Assembly (NCBI GenBank): GCA_004295085.1
Contig: SHNF01000002.1
Coordinates: 1 to 64,000, forward strand
DNA: 64,000 nucleotides
Direction of reading: 5' to 3'
Source of the DNA: Planctomycetota bacterium
GTDB lineage: Bacteria > Planctomycetota > UBA1135
Shown: positions 18,055 through 27,860 of the stretch, one piece after another
Position numbering within the stretch: position 1 is the stretch's first letter
Layout of the letters: every line of letters begins with the position of its first letter
Made by a program: the position numbers and the translations under genes
The notes under the pieces: model-generated
The model's input: only the letters and a program-made list of their open reading frames with translations
Databases searched by the model: none
Told to the model about the DNA's origin: nothing

Positions 18055-19179
18055 TTGCGTATTCTCGCGGCCGTGACCGTGTTCCCGGCCCTCATTTCCG
18101 CGATTCTGGCCATCTCCGGGGCATTCCCGGGCCAGGAACAGCCGGACCCCGCCCGCGCCCGGCTGCTGGAGAGGCTCGGCCAGCTGCCCCCGCCCGAGCA
18201 GGCGGAGCTGGCGCAGCGGGTGTACCGGTCCGTGCTGCAATCCGCGCATCCGGTGGCGGCCGCGGCGGCGCGCCTGGAGGGCGACCCGGCGCTGGCGGCG
18301 CTGCCGGTGCTCGAAGCGGAGCCGGCGCGCGCCTTCGACGCGGACGAATACGCCCCGGCCCTGGGGCTGCGGACGCGGGTGCTGCGCCCGAGCGAGGCCG
18401 CCTGGAAGAAGGCCGAGAAGCAGTACTTCGGCGCGGGCAAGGTCCCGGAGCACGGCGCGCACTGGAGCTACGACCACGGCCGCAATGCCCTGCTGCGCCC
18501 GCTGCCGGAGCAGACCCCGGAGCAGATCGTGGCCGCGCTCTACGCGGGGCGCTGGCCGCACCCCGGACGCCTGCAGGCGCTGGCGGAGGCCGCCCTGGAC
18601 CACGACGCCTCCATGGACGCGGCGTCCGACTACTTCAACCACGCCTACCGGGACCGCAGCGGACGCGTGTATTCCGGCATGCGCCTGTACGAGCTGTGGA
18701 ACAGCGGCAAGGAGATCGAGATCTCGGACGTGGAAGCCATCGCCTGGCTGCGCACGGTGGCCGGCGACCGCAGCGTGAGCTCGCCGATCCCGGCCAAGAA
18801 GCACGCCGCGATCTACCAGCGCATCGCGCAGTCGTTCCAGTCCGTGCGCGAGTACCAGACCCTGCGCCAGGCCCTGGCGGCGCGCTGCGCCGATCCGCAA
18901 GGCGCCCTGCCGCTGCTCTTCAGCGGCGAGGAGCGCAGCATCGACCAGGTCTGGGCCCTGGCGGACCACGACCCGGCGGCGGTGCGCGCCCTGCTGCAGC
19001 AGTTCCCCGGGCGCGAGGCATTCCTGCTCGAGATCGCCCGGCAGCTGCGGGAGCCGCCGTGCGGCGCGCCGGAGCTGGCCCGGCGCCTCGCCGCCCGCGC
19101 CGACCTGGAGCAGGCCGTCGCCGCCGCGGCGGCAGCGGCCCTGGAGTCCGAGGGCTTGCTCGGCATCGGCCGGCGCTGA
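18055..19179 (+). CDS. Exported protein of unknown function
   Basis: A 374-residue protein, not assigned to a family. I chose the TTG at 18055 because it gives a signal peptide (an 'MRILAAV' start, hydrophobic core 'FPALISAILAIS') and follows an AGGGG ribosome site at good spacing; an in-frame GTG at 18073 is an alternative. The mature part is mostly helical and Ala-rich, with a central segment rich in aromatic residues ('SDYFNHAYRDRSGRVYSGM', 'RLYELWNSGKEIEI') that may be the functional core. It lies between a histone gene and alr. Confidence 0.75.
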   Translation: MRILAAVTVFPALISAILAISGAFPGQEQPDPARARLLERLGQLPPPEQAELAQRVYRSVLQSAHPVAAAAARLEGDPALAALPVLEAEPARAFDADEYAPALGLRTRVLRPSEAAWKKAEKQYFGAGKVPEHGAHWSYDHGRNALLRPLPEQTPEQIVAALYAGRWPHPGRLQALAEAALDHDASMDAASDYFNHAYRDRSGRVYSGMRLYELWNSGKEIEISDVEAIAWLRTVAGDRSVSSPIPAKKHAAIYQRIAQSFQSVREYQTLRQALAARCADPQGALPLLFSGEERSIDQVWALADHDPAAVRALLQQFPGREAFLLEIARQLREPPCGAPELARRLAARADLEQAVAAAAAAALESEGLLGIGRR

Positions 19180-19219
19180 GTGGAATTGCGCCGCCTCTCG
19201 CGGCTACGCTGCGAGCGGG

Positions 19220-20401
19220 ATGTCCCATTACCGCGCGTGGGCCGAGATCGACCTGGACGCGTTTCGCCGCAACCTGCGCCTGGCGAAGCGCGCCGCCGGC
19301 GCCGCGCAGGTGTGGCCGGTGCTCAAGGCCAACGCCTACGGCCACGGCGCGCCGCAGCTGGCGCGCGCCTGCGCCGAGGAGGGCGTGCGCCGCGTGGGTG
19401 TCGGCGACAGCACGGAAGCGCTGGAGCTGCGCGAATGCGGCGTGCGCGCGCCCATCCTGGTGCTCGGCACGGTGATCGACGCGGAGGTGCCCGACCTGCT
19501 GCGCCACGACATCGAGGTGGGCGTGCACTCCGAGAGCCGCGTGCGCAAGCTCGGCGAGGAGGCGCGCCGCGCCGGGCGCCGGCTGGGCGTGCACCTGAAG
19601 ATCGATACCGGCATGGGGCGGCTGGGCGTGCGCCCCGAGGCCGCGTTGCGCGTGGCCACGGCCGTGCTGAACGAGCCGTTCCTGGACCTGCGCGGCCTCA
19701 TGACGCACTTCGCGCCCTCGGCCGGCGCGCGCGACCCGTTCCTGTTCGAGCAGTTGGGCGTGTTCCAGGATTGCCACGAGGAGCTGCGCGCGGAGGACAT
19801 CCGCATCCCGACCGTGCACTACGCCAACTCCGCGGCCCTGTTCACGCACCTGCGGCCGCTGGGAGGCGCGGTGCGTCCCGGCATCGCGCTGTACGGCGTC
19901 CTGCCGGCCGAGCTGGCCGCCAGCGAGCGCGCCGAGCCCGCCCTCGCCGCCGGGCTGGAGCCGGTCCTGAGCCTGCGTACGCAGGTGGTGTTCCTCAAGG
20001 ACGTGCCGGCCGGTACTGCGGTGGGCTACAACAGCCGCTGGTGCGCGCAACGCCCGACGCGCATCGCCACGCTGCCGATCGGCTACTGCGACGGGCTGCC
20101 GTACGGGCTGGGCGTGGACGGGCGCGGCCAGGTGCTGGTGCGCGGCCGGCGCTGTGCCCTGGTCGGCGCCGTGTCCATGGACTACTGCACCGCCGACGTG
20201 ACCGACGTCGCCGGCGCCGCCGTGGGCGACTCCGCCACCCTGGTGGGCGTGGACGGCTCGGAGCGCCTGCGCCTGGAGGACCTGGCCGCCGCCGCCGGCA
20301 CCATCCCGTACGAGATCTCGTGCACGCTGGGGCGGCGCGTGCGCCGGATCTACCGGGAAGCCCTGACAGAAGCACGCACGCGGGTGGCTGCAGCCTCGTA
20401 A
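19220..20401 (+). CDS. alr: Alanine racemase
   Basis: A 393-residue PLP enzyme that makes D-alanine for peptidoglycan. The PLP Lys is K36 in 'PVLKANAYGHGA'. 'HLKIDTGMGRLGV', 'TVHYANSAAL', 'VRPGIALYGVLP', the catalytic Tyr in 'AVGYNSRW', and 'TLPIGYCDGLP' with 'VGAVSMDYC' cover all conserved regions. Length is normal. An upstream spacer of 40 bases suggests read-through from the preceding gene or a weak promoter. Confidence 0.96.
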   Translation: MSHYRAWAEIDLDAFRRNLRLAKRAAGAAQVWPVLKANAYGHGAPQLARACAEEGVRRVGVGDSTEALELRECGVRAPILVLGTVIDAEVPDLLRHDIEVGVHSESRVRKLGEEARRAGRRLGVHLKIDTGMGRLGVRPEAALRVATAVLNEPFLDLRGLMTHFAPSAGARDPFLFEQLGVFQDCHEELRAEDIRIPTVHYANSAALFTHLRPLGGAVRPGIALYGVLPAELAASERAEPALAAGLEPVLSLRTQVVFLKDVPAGTAVGYNSRWCAQRPTRIATLPIGYCDGLPYGLGVDGRGQVLVRGRRCALVGAVSMDYCTADVTDVAGAAVGDSATLVGVDGSERLRLEDLAAAAGTIPYEISCTLGRRVRRIYREALTEARTRVAAAS

Positions 20402-20423
20402 GGCTGCGGGACAATCCGCCCGC

Positions 20424-23400
20424 ATGCTTCGCTCCACCGGCGCCCGCGTCTCGGCGCTCTTGTGCGCGGCGCTGGCGGTTTCCGCCTTCGTGCCGCTGCC
20501 GGTCCCGGTGCGCGAGCTGCGCCTGGCGGCCGGGGCCGGGACCGCGGTGCTGCGGGCCGAGCGCCTGCGCCTGACCTGGGGCCTGGGGCGCTTGCGCGGC
20601 GAGAATCTGTCCGCCACCCTGGACGGCCTGCCGCTGGTCACCGGGATGCAGGCGGCGGAGGTGCACGTGGACACCTTGCCATGGAAAGGCCGCTTCCTGG
20701 AGGCGCGCCGGCTCGAGCTCCGCGGCGGCGAGGCGCAGCTGGATCGCGAGCGCTTGCGCCTGCTGACGTCGGGCCCGGCGCAGCAGACCGTGCCGCACCT
20801 GCCCGTGCGCTGGCGCGACGGCCAGCTCATCTGGCTCGGCCCGGAGCTGGGGGTGCAGCCGGCGCATTTCCCCGTGCGCGCGCTGGACGGAATGCTGGAT
20901 CCTGCGCGCACGCGCCTGCACGCCACGCTGGGCGGGCCGTTCGCGCTGGAGGCGGAGGCTTGGCTGGAGGCGTCCGGTTCCTTCGCCCGCTGGTCCGCGG
21001 CCGTGCGCGCCCGCACCGGCCCGTGGCAGCGCGCGCTGGCGGAGCTGCCGGCACAGCTCGAACTGCGCAGCGAGGGTCTGGAGCTGCTGGCGCTGGCCGG
21101 CGCCGGTCCCGGACAGGCCGTGGACGTGCGGGTGCAGGCCACGGTGCGGGGCGGCGCCGCGCGCCTGGCTCGGCCGCCACTGGCGGTGCAAGGCCTGGAG
21201 ATCACGGCTACCGGGTCGTGGCAGTCGGGGCTGGCGCTGCGCGCCCGCGGCGACGCCCTGGGCGTTCCCTTCGAGCTGGCCGGGCGTGTACGGCCCGGGC
21301 GCACGCCGGCGGCGTTGCTGGCGGCGCTGCAGGTGCAGGTGCAGGGCGCCACGCAGCCGTTCCCGGTGGACCCGGAATGGCTGGCCCTGCTGCGGCCGCT
21401 GGATCGCGGCGTCGCCGACGCCCTGGACGCCTTGCAGCCGCAGGGACAGGCACAAGGCCAGTTCGCGCTGGACTGGCGCGCGGGCGCGCCGCCGCACTGG
21501 CTGGGCCACCTGGCCCTCGAAGACATGACCTCCCAGTTCCGCGGCTTCCTGGAGGAAGACGGGGAGCGGCCTTCCTTTCCCTATCCCGTGAGCGCCCTGC
21601 GCGGCGACCTGGTGGTCGCGGACAGGCGCGTGCTCAGCGCAGTGACCGGGCGCTTGGGCGAAGGTGCGCTGCGCGCCGCCGTCGCCGTGCTGCTCGGCAC
21701 GGGCCCGGCCGGGATCGCCGCGGACGTGGGCATCGACGACTTCGTGCCGGACGGCCGCGTCACCGCGGCCGCAGCCGGCACCCCGGCCATCAACGAAGTC
21801 GTGCGCATCCTGGGCGGCCCGCAAGGCGGCAGGGTGAACGCGCGGCTGAGCGTGCGCCGCTCCCTGGGAGCGCAGGACGCCGTGGTCGGATTGACCGCCG
21901 GCGGCGCCGGCGTGGAACTGCGGCCCTCGTTCCTGCCCGTTCCGATGCTGGCGGAAGACTTCACGGTGAGCTGGGAGCCGGGCCACGGCCGTTTCGCTGG
22001 CGCCGTGCGCGCGCTGGGCGGCAGCGCGCGCCTGGAGGGCGAGATCCACGAGCTGGCCGGGCGCGCGCGCCAGCCGCTCCTGGGAGCGCGGGTGGACGCG
22101 GAGCAGCTCCAGCCGAGCGCGGAGGAGCGCAAGGTCCTGGAGCACTTCCTGCAGCTGCCGCCGGGCAGCGCCCAGATCGCCGCCGCGGGCGCCGCGGCGC
22201 TGCACGTGGACTTCCGGCGCGCCGGAGCCGCGCCACCGGAAGTGCAGCTGCAGTGGGAGTGCACGGACCTGGCCGTGCACGTGCAGCCGCTGGGGCTCGC
22301 CGCCGCCGGGATCCGGGCCAGCGGCACTGCGGTGCGCGCCGGCGACGACACCCTGGTCGCGCTGCCGCGCGCCGCCGGCACGGTGGCGGGGGCCGGTGTG
22401 GACGCGTCGCTCGTGTTCGCGCCGGGCGGAGCCCGCGGCGCCACCCGCGCGCTGCTCGCGGGCACCGACATCCAACCGTCGCGCGAGATCGTGGAGTTGC
22501 TGTGGAAGCGGGCGCGCCGCGCGGACACGGCGCCGCTGCAGCCGGGCGGCAGCATGAACGTGCGTCTGGAGTTCATCCCCGGCGAGGCGCGCCTGCCCTG
22601 GGGCGTGGCCGAGCTGGCGCCCCTGCGCCTGCGCCGCAGCGGCGCGGTCGAAAGCGACGAGATCGAAGTCAACGGGCGTGTGCGTTTCGACGGGCTGTCG
22701 GCCAGTTCCCCGGAGCTCGGCGTGCGCACGCGCGACGGCGGCATGCAGCTGCGCGACTTCCAGGCCCAGGCCGACGAAGCGGGCGTGATCGTCTCGGCGC
22801 ACCTGCACAGCGACGAGGGCCTGGTCCTGGGCGAGCGCTTCGCCGCCCTGGTGAGCACCGACGCGTGGGCGGCGCTCAACCGCATCGGCCTGCGCGGGCG
22901 CGTGGGCGCCGACGGCATGCGCGTGGACCTGGAGCTGCCGCGCGGCGGCAAGCCCGGCTTCCACGCCGAGGGCCGCATGCTGCTGTCGGAAATGAGCCTG
23001 GAGGGTCCGCCGCGCATGCGCCGGGGCGCAGGCGTGCTGGACGTGCAGTCCTTCGATTGGAGCGGCCCGCAGGACTTCGGCGGCTCCATGCAGCTGCGCG
23101 CGGGCCGCGTGGACGTGAGCGGGCTGATGGCGCGCGACATCGCCGGCGACGTGCACGTGAACTCCGGCGAGATCGTGTTCCGCGACCTCAGCGCCAGCGC
23201 CCTGGGCGGGACCGTGCGCACTTACGGAGCCGGCGAGGACGGCGCGGAGGAGCGCGGCGCCATCCATTTCGGGCTCACGCCGGAGGCGCCGCTGGCGGTC
23301 CTCCTGCACCTGGAGGACCTCAGCCTGGCGCGCGTGGCCGACGAGCTGAACGTGGCCGCCGGGGTGGGCGGGAAGCTGCGCGGGCGCGTGCAGTTCCGCA

Positions 23401-23930
23401 GCGCCACGCCCAGCCCGCTGGACTACGTTGGACGCGGGCACCTGGAGGTCACCGACGGGCAGCTCGGCTCCGTGCCGGTGCTGCGCACCCTGTGGCGGGT
23501 GCTCGACCTGAATCCCCCGCTGTTCCGCAGCGCCAGCCTGGACTTCGTGTTCGGCGGCGCAGCCAACCCGGGGACCGTGTACGTGCAACGCCTGTTCCTG
23601 GAACACCCGGTGCTCGCCGTCATGGCCGAGGGCTGGATCGACCTGGACGGCTACCTGCGCATGAAGGCCACGGTCCGCACCTTCCACAGCATCCCGGTGC
23701 TCGGCTTCGTGCTCGGGCTGCCGGTGATCCGCGACCTGGTGGACGCGCTGGTGGAGCAGAACTTCTTCGGTCCGATCGAGGATCCGGTGATCACGCAGCG
23801 CGCCCTGCGCGGCGGCGGCGACGACCGCCGCCATCCCTTCCCGCTCTGGGTCCCGGACATTCCGGAGCCCGACTGGGAGCGCTCGCCGGCGCTGCCGATC
23901 AGCGGCAGGAACGCGGGGCGCAGCGACTGA
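20424..23930 (+). CDS. Giant AsmA/TamB-like envelope protein
   Basis: An 1168-residue protein with an N-terminal hydrophobic segment ('VSALLCAALAVSAFVPLPV') and long beta-rich repeats of the AsmA type. The C-terminal part ('GKLRGRVQFRSATPSPLDY', 'GRGHLEVTDGQLGSVPVL', 'LDLNPPLFRSASLDFVFGG') matches the AsmA-like C-terminal region in style. Such proteins form hydrophobic grooves that carry phospholipids between inner and outer membranes. Position beside alr and manC fits an envelope function. The precise subfamily is not resolved. Confidence 0.8.
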   Translation: MLRSTGARVSALLCAALAVSAFVPLPVPVRELRLAAGAGTAVLRAERLRLTWGLGRLRGENLSATLDGLPLVTGMQAAEVHVDTLPWKGRFLEARRLELRGGEAQLDRERLRLLTSGPAQQTVPHLPVRWRDGQLIWLGPELGVQPAHFPVRALDGMLDPARTRLHATLGGPFALEAEAWLEASGSFARWSAAVRARTGPWQRALAELPAQLELRSEGLELLALAGAGPGQAVDVRVQATVRGGAARLARPPLAVQGLEITATGSWQSGLALRARGDALGVPFELAGRVRPGRTPAALLAALQVQVQGATQPFPVDPEWLALLRPLDRGVADALDALQPQGQAQGQFALDWRAGAPPHWLGHLALEDMTSQFRGFLEEDGERPSFPYPVSALRGDLVVADRRVLSAVTGRLGEGALRAAVAVLLGTGPAGIAADVGIDDFVPDGRVTAAAAGTPAINEVVRILGGPQGGRVNARLSVRRSLGAQDAVVGLTAGGAGVELRPSFLPVPMLAEDFTVSWEPGHGRFAGAVRALGGSARLEGEIHELAGRARQPLLGARVDAEQLQPSAEERKVLEHFLQLPPGSAQIAAAGAAALHVDFRRAGAAPPEVQLQWECTDLAVHVQPLGLAAAGIRASGTAVRAGDDTLVALPRAAGTVAGAGVDASLVFAPGGARGATRALLAGTDIQPSREIVELLWKRARRADTAPLQPGGSMNVRLEFIPGEARLPWGVAELAPLRLRRSGAVESDEIEVNGRVRFDGLSASSPELGVRTRDGGMQLRDFQAQADEAGVIVSAHLHSDEGLVLGERFAALVSTDAWAALNRIGLRGRVGADGMRVDLELPRGGKPGFHAEGRMLLSEMSLEGPPRMRRGAGVLDVQSFDWSGPQDFGGSMQLRAGRVDVSGLMARDIAGDVHVNSGEIVFRDLSASALGGTVRTYGAGEDGAEERGAIHFGLTPEAPLAVLLHLEDLSLARVADELNVAAGVGGKLRGRVQFRSATPSPLDYVGRGHLEVTDGQLGSVPVLRTLWRVLDLNPPLFRSASLDFVFGGAANPGTVYVQRLFLEHPVLAVMAEGWIDLDGYLRMKATVRTFHSIPVLGFVLGLPVIRDLVDALVEQNFFGPIEDPVITQRALRGGGDDRRHPFPLWVPDIPEPDWERSPALPISGRNAGRSD

Positions 23931-23974
23931 GCCCGCGGCCGCACGCGGCGCGCGCCTAGAATCTCCGCCCCACC

Positions 23975-25060
23975 ATGCTGCACGCTGTCATCATGGCCGG
24001 TGGCTCCGGGACGCGTTTCTGGCCCGAAAGCCGCATGCACCGCCCCAAGCAGCTCCTGCCCATCACCGGCGGTCTGCCCATGCTGGCCGAAACCGTGAAC
24101 CGCCTGGATCCGGTGGTGCCGCCGGAGCGCATCTACGTCGTGACGCATCGCGAGCAGCTGGCCGGGGTGCGGGCGGCCTGCCCGCAGCTGCGGCCCGAGA
24201 ACCTGCTGGCGGAGCCCAGCGCCCGCAACACGGCGCCGTGCGTGGGCCTGGCCGCCACTGTGCTGCACGCGCGCGACCCCGAAGCCGTCATGGCGGTGCT
24301 GCCCGCCGATCACGCCATCGCGCCGGTCGCGGAGTTCCAGCGCTCGCTGCACGCCGGCGCCGAGGCCGCGGCCCGCCACGGCACTTTCGTCACCTTCGGC
24401 ATTCCGCCCACGTTCCCCGCCACCGGCTACGGTTACATCCGCCGCGCCGGCCAGGTCGGCACCTACCAGGGCCTGGAGTGCTACGCGGTGGACTCGTTCA
24501 CCGAGAAGCCGGACCGCCCGCGCGCCGAGCAGTTCCTGCGCGAGGGCGTCTACTTCTGGAACTCCGGGATCTTCATGTGGCGCGTCGACACCATCCTGAG
24601 CGCCATCGGCAGCCACATGCCGGCGCTGGCGGCGGGGCTGGCGCAGATCCACGAAGCCCTGGGCACGCCGGACTTCGAGTCGGTGCTGGCCGCGGTGTAT
24701 CCGCAGCTGCCGTCCGTGCCCGTGGACGTCGGCATCATGGAGAAGGTGTCCGGCACGGTGGTGCTGCGCACGCCGTACCGCTGGAGCGACGTCGGCTCCT
24801 GGAACGCACTCTACGAGGAGGTGCCGCGCGACGAGCACGGCAACGCCGCGGTGTTCCCCGGCGGCGGCCTGCTGCTGGCCGAGGACGCCACGGGCGTGCT
24901 CGCCTACTCGCGCGAGCCGCAGGTCATCGCCGTCCTGGGCCTGGACGACGTGGTCGTGGTCCGCACCGAGGACGCCATCCTGGTCGCGAAGCGGGACCGC
25001 GCCGAGGAAGTCAAGATGCTGGTGGAGCGCCTCAAGAGCCTGGGCCGCACGGAAGTATGA
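23975..25060 (+). CDS. manC: Mannose-1-phosphate guanylyltransferase
   Basis: A 361-residue nucleotidyltransferase that forms GDP-mannose from mannose-1-phosphate and GTP. Seen are the signature 'VIMAGGSGTRFWPESR', the PKQLLP sequence, 'LLAEPSARNTAPCVGLAA', 'VLPADHAIAP', 'FTEKPDRPRAEQFL', 'YFWNSGIFMW' and 'YRWSDVGSWNALYEEV'. The length is that of the stand-alone enzyme without a C-terminal isomerase. Its product feeds surface polysaccharide synthesis. Confidence 0.93.
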   Translation: MLHAVIMAGGSGTRFWPESRMHRPKQLLPITGGLPMLAETVNRLDPVVPPERIYVVTHREQLAGVRAACPQLRPENLLAEPSARNTAPCVGLAATVLHARDPEAVMAVLPADHAIAPVAEFQRSLHAGAEAAARHGTFVTFGIPPTFPATGYGYIRRAGQVGTYQGLECYAVDSFTEKPDRPRAEQFLREGVYFWNSGIFMWRVDTILSAIGSHMPALAAGLAQIHEALGTPDFESVLAAVYPQLPSVPVDVGIMEKVSGTVVLRTPYRWSDVGSWNALYEEVPRDEHGNAAVFPGGGLLLAEDATGVLAYSREPQVIAVLGLDDVVVVRTEDAILVAKRDRAEEVKMLVERLKSLGRTEV

Positions 25061-25113
25061 GCGGTCAGGCGTCCATGTTCCGCCCGCACCCTGCTGGCCG
25101 CGCCTGACCGCCT

Positions 25114-25536
25114 GTGGCTGCTCCCGGGCGCACGCTCGCGATCGACTACGGCGGCAAGCGCACCGGCCTTGCCGTTTCCGATCCGCTCGGCATCGCCGCC
25201 CACCCGCTGGCCGCGGTGATCTCCACCGATCTCGAGGCCACCGTGGACGCCATCGCGCGCATCGCGGCGGAGCGCGAGGTGCGGCGCGTCGTCGTCGGCA
25301 TGCCGTACCTGCCGTCAGGCCTCGAAGGCGCGCAAGTGGATCGCGTGCGGCTGTTCATCGGGGCGCTGCGGCCGAAGCTGGCGCCCGGAATCGAGATCCT
25401 GGAGCGAGACGAGCGCCTCACCACGCGCGCCGCCGAAGAGTTGTGGCGCCAGGGCGGCTACTCGCGGCGGGAAGCCAAGGACTTCCTGGACAGCACGGCG
25501 GCGGTGATCCTGCTCCGCGACTACCTGGCCGAGTAG
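25114..25536 (+). CDS. ruvX: Holliday-junction-resolvase-like protein RuvX/YqgF
   Basis: A 140-residue RNase H-like protein starting at GTG. The first catalytic strand 'LAIDYGGKRTGLAVSDP', 'RRVVVGMPYLPSGLEG' and 'ERLTTRAAEELW' followed by 'KDFLDSTAAVILLRDYL' match YqgF, which processes the 5' end of pre-16S rRNA and has been proposed as an alternative Holliday-junction resolvase. The acidic residues D10-ish and the C-terminal D are present. Confidence 0.92.
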   Translation: MAAPGRTLAIDYGGKRTGLAVSDPLGIAAHPLAAVISTDLEATVDAIARIAAEREVRRVVVGMPYLPSGLEGAQVDRVRLFIGALRPKLAPGIEILERDERLTTRAAEELWRQGGYSRREAKDFLDSTAAVILLRDYLAE

Positions 25537-25610
25537 TCCGGCGTCAGGCCTGCGTATTCCAGCCCGCAAGCGGGCCGGGACAACCTGGTCGAATGCGGCA
25601 GTCTGGCCCC

Positions 25611-25616
25611 TATAAT
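25611..25616 (+). promoter_or_regulatory. -10 box of the rnpB promoter
   Basis: A perfect TATAAT lies 6 bases before the first base of the RNase P RNA. The -35 region is degenerate (around 25585-25593, CTGGTCGAA). The placement predicts transcription starting at about 25622. Confidence 0.75.
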
Positions 25617-25621
25617 GTCCG

Positions 25622-25993
<372 letters not shown>

Positions 25994-26135
25994 CTCCCCA
26001 AGCGGTTGTGGCAGCTCGCGGATAGGCTTGAAGGCAGTGGAGCGCAAGATCTAGGGGCAGTTATCCACAATTACTCAACAAATGGCGGAAAATGGAGCGC
26101 ACTTGCTTGCGCCGCTGCTGGACCCCTGCTACAAG

Positions 26136-26888
26136 ATGTTGCGCATGGAGTTTGTCTGGGTGGTCCCGCGGGCACGGCTGTTTCCGGAAGCGGCCTTCCA
26201 TGGCTACCTGCCTCTCCATCCCGCAGAGCACGAAAGCAACTTCCTTGCCGTGGCGCGCGCGGAGGGCTTCTTCCAGGAACGCCGCTACGCCGAGACCCAC
26301 CCGGAGTTCAAGCAGATCATCCCGTACGTGATCGTGCGTCGCGGCCGGGAGCTGCTGTGTCTGACCCGCCTGCAGACACAGTCCGAGAAGCGCTTGCATG
26401 GCCGCCGCAGCATCGGCGTGGGCGGCCACATCAACCCCTGCGACGCGCCCGCGCAGCCTGGCGAGGACCTGTTCCGCAACGCCTGCGTGCGCGAGCTGCG
26501 TGAAGAGCTGGAGCTGCCGCCGGGCGCGTTGCCGCTCACGCCGCTGGGACTGCTCAACGACGACAGCACCGACGTCGGCGCCGTGCACGTCGGCCTGGTG
26601 TACCGCCTCGACGCCGAGGACCTGCCGGTGGCCATCCGGGAGACCTCGGCGATGACCGGCCGCTTCGAGCCGCTGCACGCGCTCGAGGCTGCCGCCGCGG
26701 CCGCGGACTCTGCCTTCGAGAGCTGGTCCGCGCTGCTGCTCCGCTCCGGCGCCCTGGCCCGGCTGGACGCGCCGCATTCTTCCATTCCGATCCCAACCTC
26801 AGCCTACCCCGCGGAGGCAACCGAACCATGGTTCGTCCCGCAAACGACGCGGAATTTGCCCAGATCCAGCAAGTCATCGCGCGCCTGA
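26136..26888 (+). CDS. NUDIX-domain protein
   Basis: About 250 residues. The start is uncertain: ATG codons lie at 26082, 26136 and 26145, and the conserved region begins 'MEFVWVVPRARLFPE'. The NUDIX box is modified but visible, 'GVGGHINPCD' followed by 'ACVRELREELEL', matching the G...REUxEEL pattern for diphosphate hydrolysis. Proteins of this shape are annotated as MutT-like phosphoesterases with an extra N-terminal strand region. The C-terminus overlaps the next gene by 61 bases in a different frame, which suggests either coupling or a shorter true end. The substrate is unknown. Confidence 0.75.
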   Translation: MLRMEFVWVVPRARLFPEAAFHGYLPLHPAEHESNFLAVARAEGFFQERRYAETHPEFKQIIPYVIVRRGRELLCLTRLQTQSEKRLHGRRSIGVGGHINPCDAPAQPGEDLFRNACVRELREELELPPGALPLTPLGLLNDDSTDVGAVHVGLVYRLDAEDLPVAIRETSAMTGRFEPLHALEAAAAAADSAFESWSALLLRSGALARLDAPHSSIPIPTSAYPAEATEPWFVPQTTRNLPRSSKSSRA

Positions 26889-27055
26889 AAGAGGCGCGGC
26901 GACAGCCCAATGTGCGCCTCGCGTTCAAGGACGGGCGCATCTACGACGGCGCCATCACCTTCGTGGAGCGCCTGGGCACCGGCCGCCTGATCAACGTGGA
27001 CCGGGAGTTCGCCATGGGATTCAACGTGTACGACATCCGCGCCGTCGAGTACTAG
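26828..27055 (+). CDS. Small Sm-like beta-barrel protein, unknown function
   Basis: A 75-residue protein with an N-terminal helix ('DAEFAQIQQVIARLKEAR') and a five-strand pattern ('NVRLAFKDGRIYDGAITF', 'GRLINVDREFAMGFNVYD') resembling a small SH3/Sm-type barrel. The start is preceded by GGAGG at 11 bases. It starts inside the NUDIX reading frame. I do not recognise a named family. RNA binding would be a guess from the fold impression. Confidence 0.65.
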   Translation: MVRPANDAEFAQIQQVIARLKEARRQPNVRLAFKDGRIYDGAITFVERLGTGRLINVDREFAMGFNVYDIRAVEY

Positions 27056-27064
27056 GCTTCGGCC

Positions 27065-27787
27065 TCAGGCGTAGCGGTTGGCGCTGTCCGGCCGCACGAG
27101 GCCGTACAAAGCCAGGCCGAAGCGGCGCGCAGCCTCCACCGCGAGGCTGGTGGGCGCGCCGACGCCCGCCAGGGCCGGGACCGCGGCCAGCGCGGCCTTC
27201 TGCGCCAGTTCGAAGGCTACGCGTCCGCTCAGCAGCAGCACCGCCGGCTGGCGCATGGGATAGTCCCCGGCGCGCAGGCGCGCGCCCAGCACCTTGTCCA
27301 CGGCATTGTGCCGGCCCACGTCCTCCGCGGCGTCCAGCAGGGATCCATCCGGCCGCACCAGCGCGGCGGCATGCACCCCGCCGGTGCGCTCGAACACCTT
27401 CTGCTGAGCGCGCAGGAGACGGTACGCAGCGTCCAGCCAACTCGGGTCCAGCGGCGGCGGGGGCGGCAGCGGCGGCACCTCGCGTTCCAGTTCGGACAAG
27501 GTGGCGGTGCCGCACAGGCTGCACGCGGAGCTCACGGCGCTGAAGCGGCGGGCCCGCGGATCGAACGCCACCCCTTCGGCCAGCGCCGCGTTCCAGACAT
27601 TGCGCGCGGCAGCGCCGGTCTCCGGATCGACGCAGGCTTCGACGGCCGCCAGGTCTTCCGCGTGAGCGATCACGCGCTCGGCGGCCAGGAAGCCGGCGAC
27701 CAGATCCGCCTCACGTCCCGGTGAGCGCAGCAGCACCGCGATGGGAACGCCGCGGACCCGGATCTCCAGCGGCTCCTCCACTGCCAC
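27065..27787 (-). CDS. fdhD: Formate dehydrogenase accessory sulfurtransferase FdhD
   Basis: A 240-residue protein that passes sulfur from IscS to the molybdenum cofactor of formate dehydrogenase. The redox CxxC 'SSACSLCGTATL', 'FERTGGVHAAAL', 'DVGRHNAVDKVLGARL' and 'LLLSGRVAFELAQKAA' are diagnostic. The GTG start leaves the protein about 20 residues short at the N-terminus compared with relatives, yet the open frame continues upstream with family-like sequence (ending 'ADW'). A non-standard start inside the preceding gap is possible. No formate dehydrogenase gene is in the window. Confidence 0.9.
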   Translation of the reverse strand: MAVEEPLEIRVRGVPIAVLLRSPGREADLVAGFLAAERVIAHAEDLAAVEACVDPETGAAARNVWNAALAEGVAFDPRARRFSAVSSACSLCGTATLSELEREVPPLPPPPPLDPSWLDAAYRLLRAQQKVFERTGGVHAAALVRPDGSLLDAAEDVGRHNAVDKVLGARLRAGDYPMRQPAVLLLSGRVAFELAQKAALAAVPALAGVGAPTSLAVEAARRFGLALYGLVRPDSANRYA

Positions 27788-27860
27788 CCAGTCGGCGCCG
27801 GCCTGCTCGCCTCCCCTCGCCAGGCGCAGGCGCCGAACCTCCCGCCAACCCGGGTCCGAA

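Noticed and set aside
19995..23834. 1279-residue minus-strand frame over the AsmA-like gene
   Set aside because: High GC leaves long antisense frames open; the plus-strand gene has clear signal and domain features.
26061..26069. Perfect DnaA-box-like TTATCCACA near rnpB
   Set aside because: Only one copy is visible, without AT-rich unwinding DNA or clustered boxes, and dnaA or dnaN are not nearby; chance is likely.
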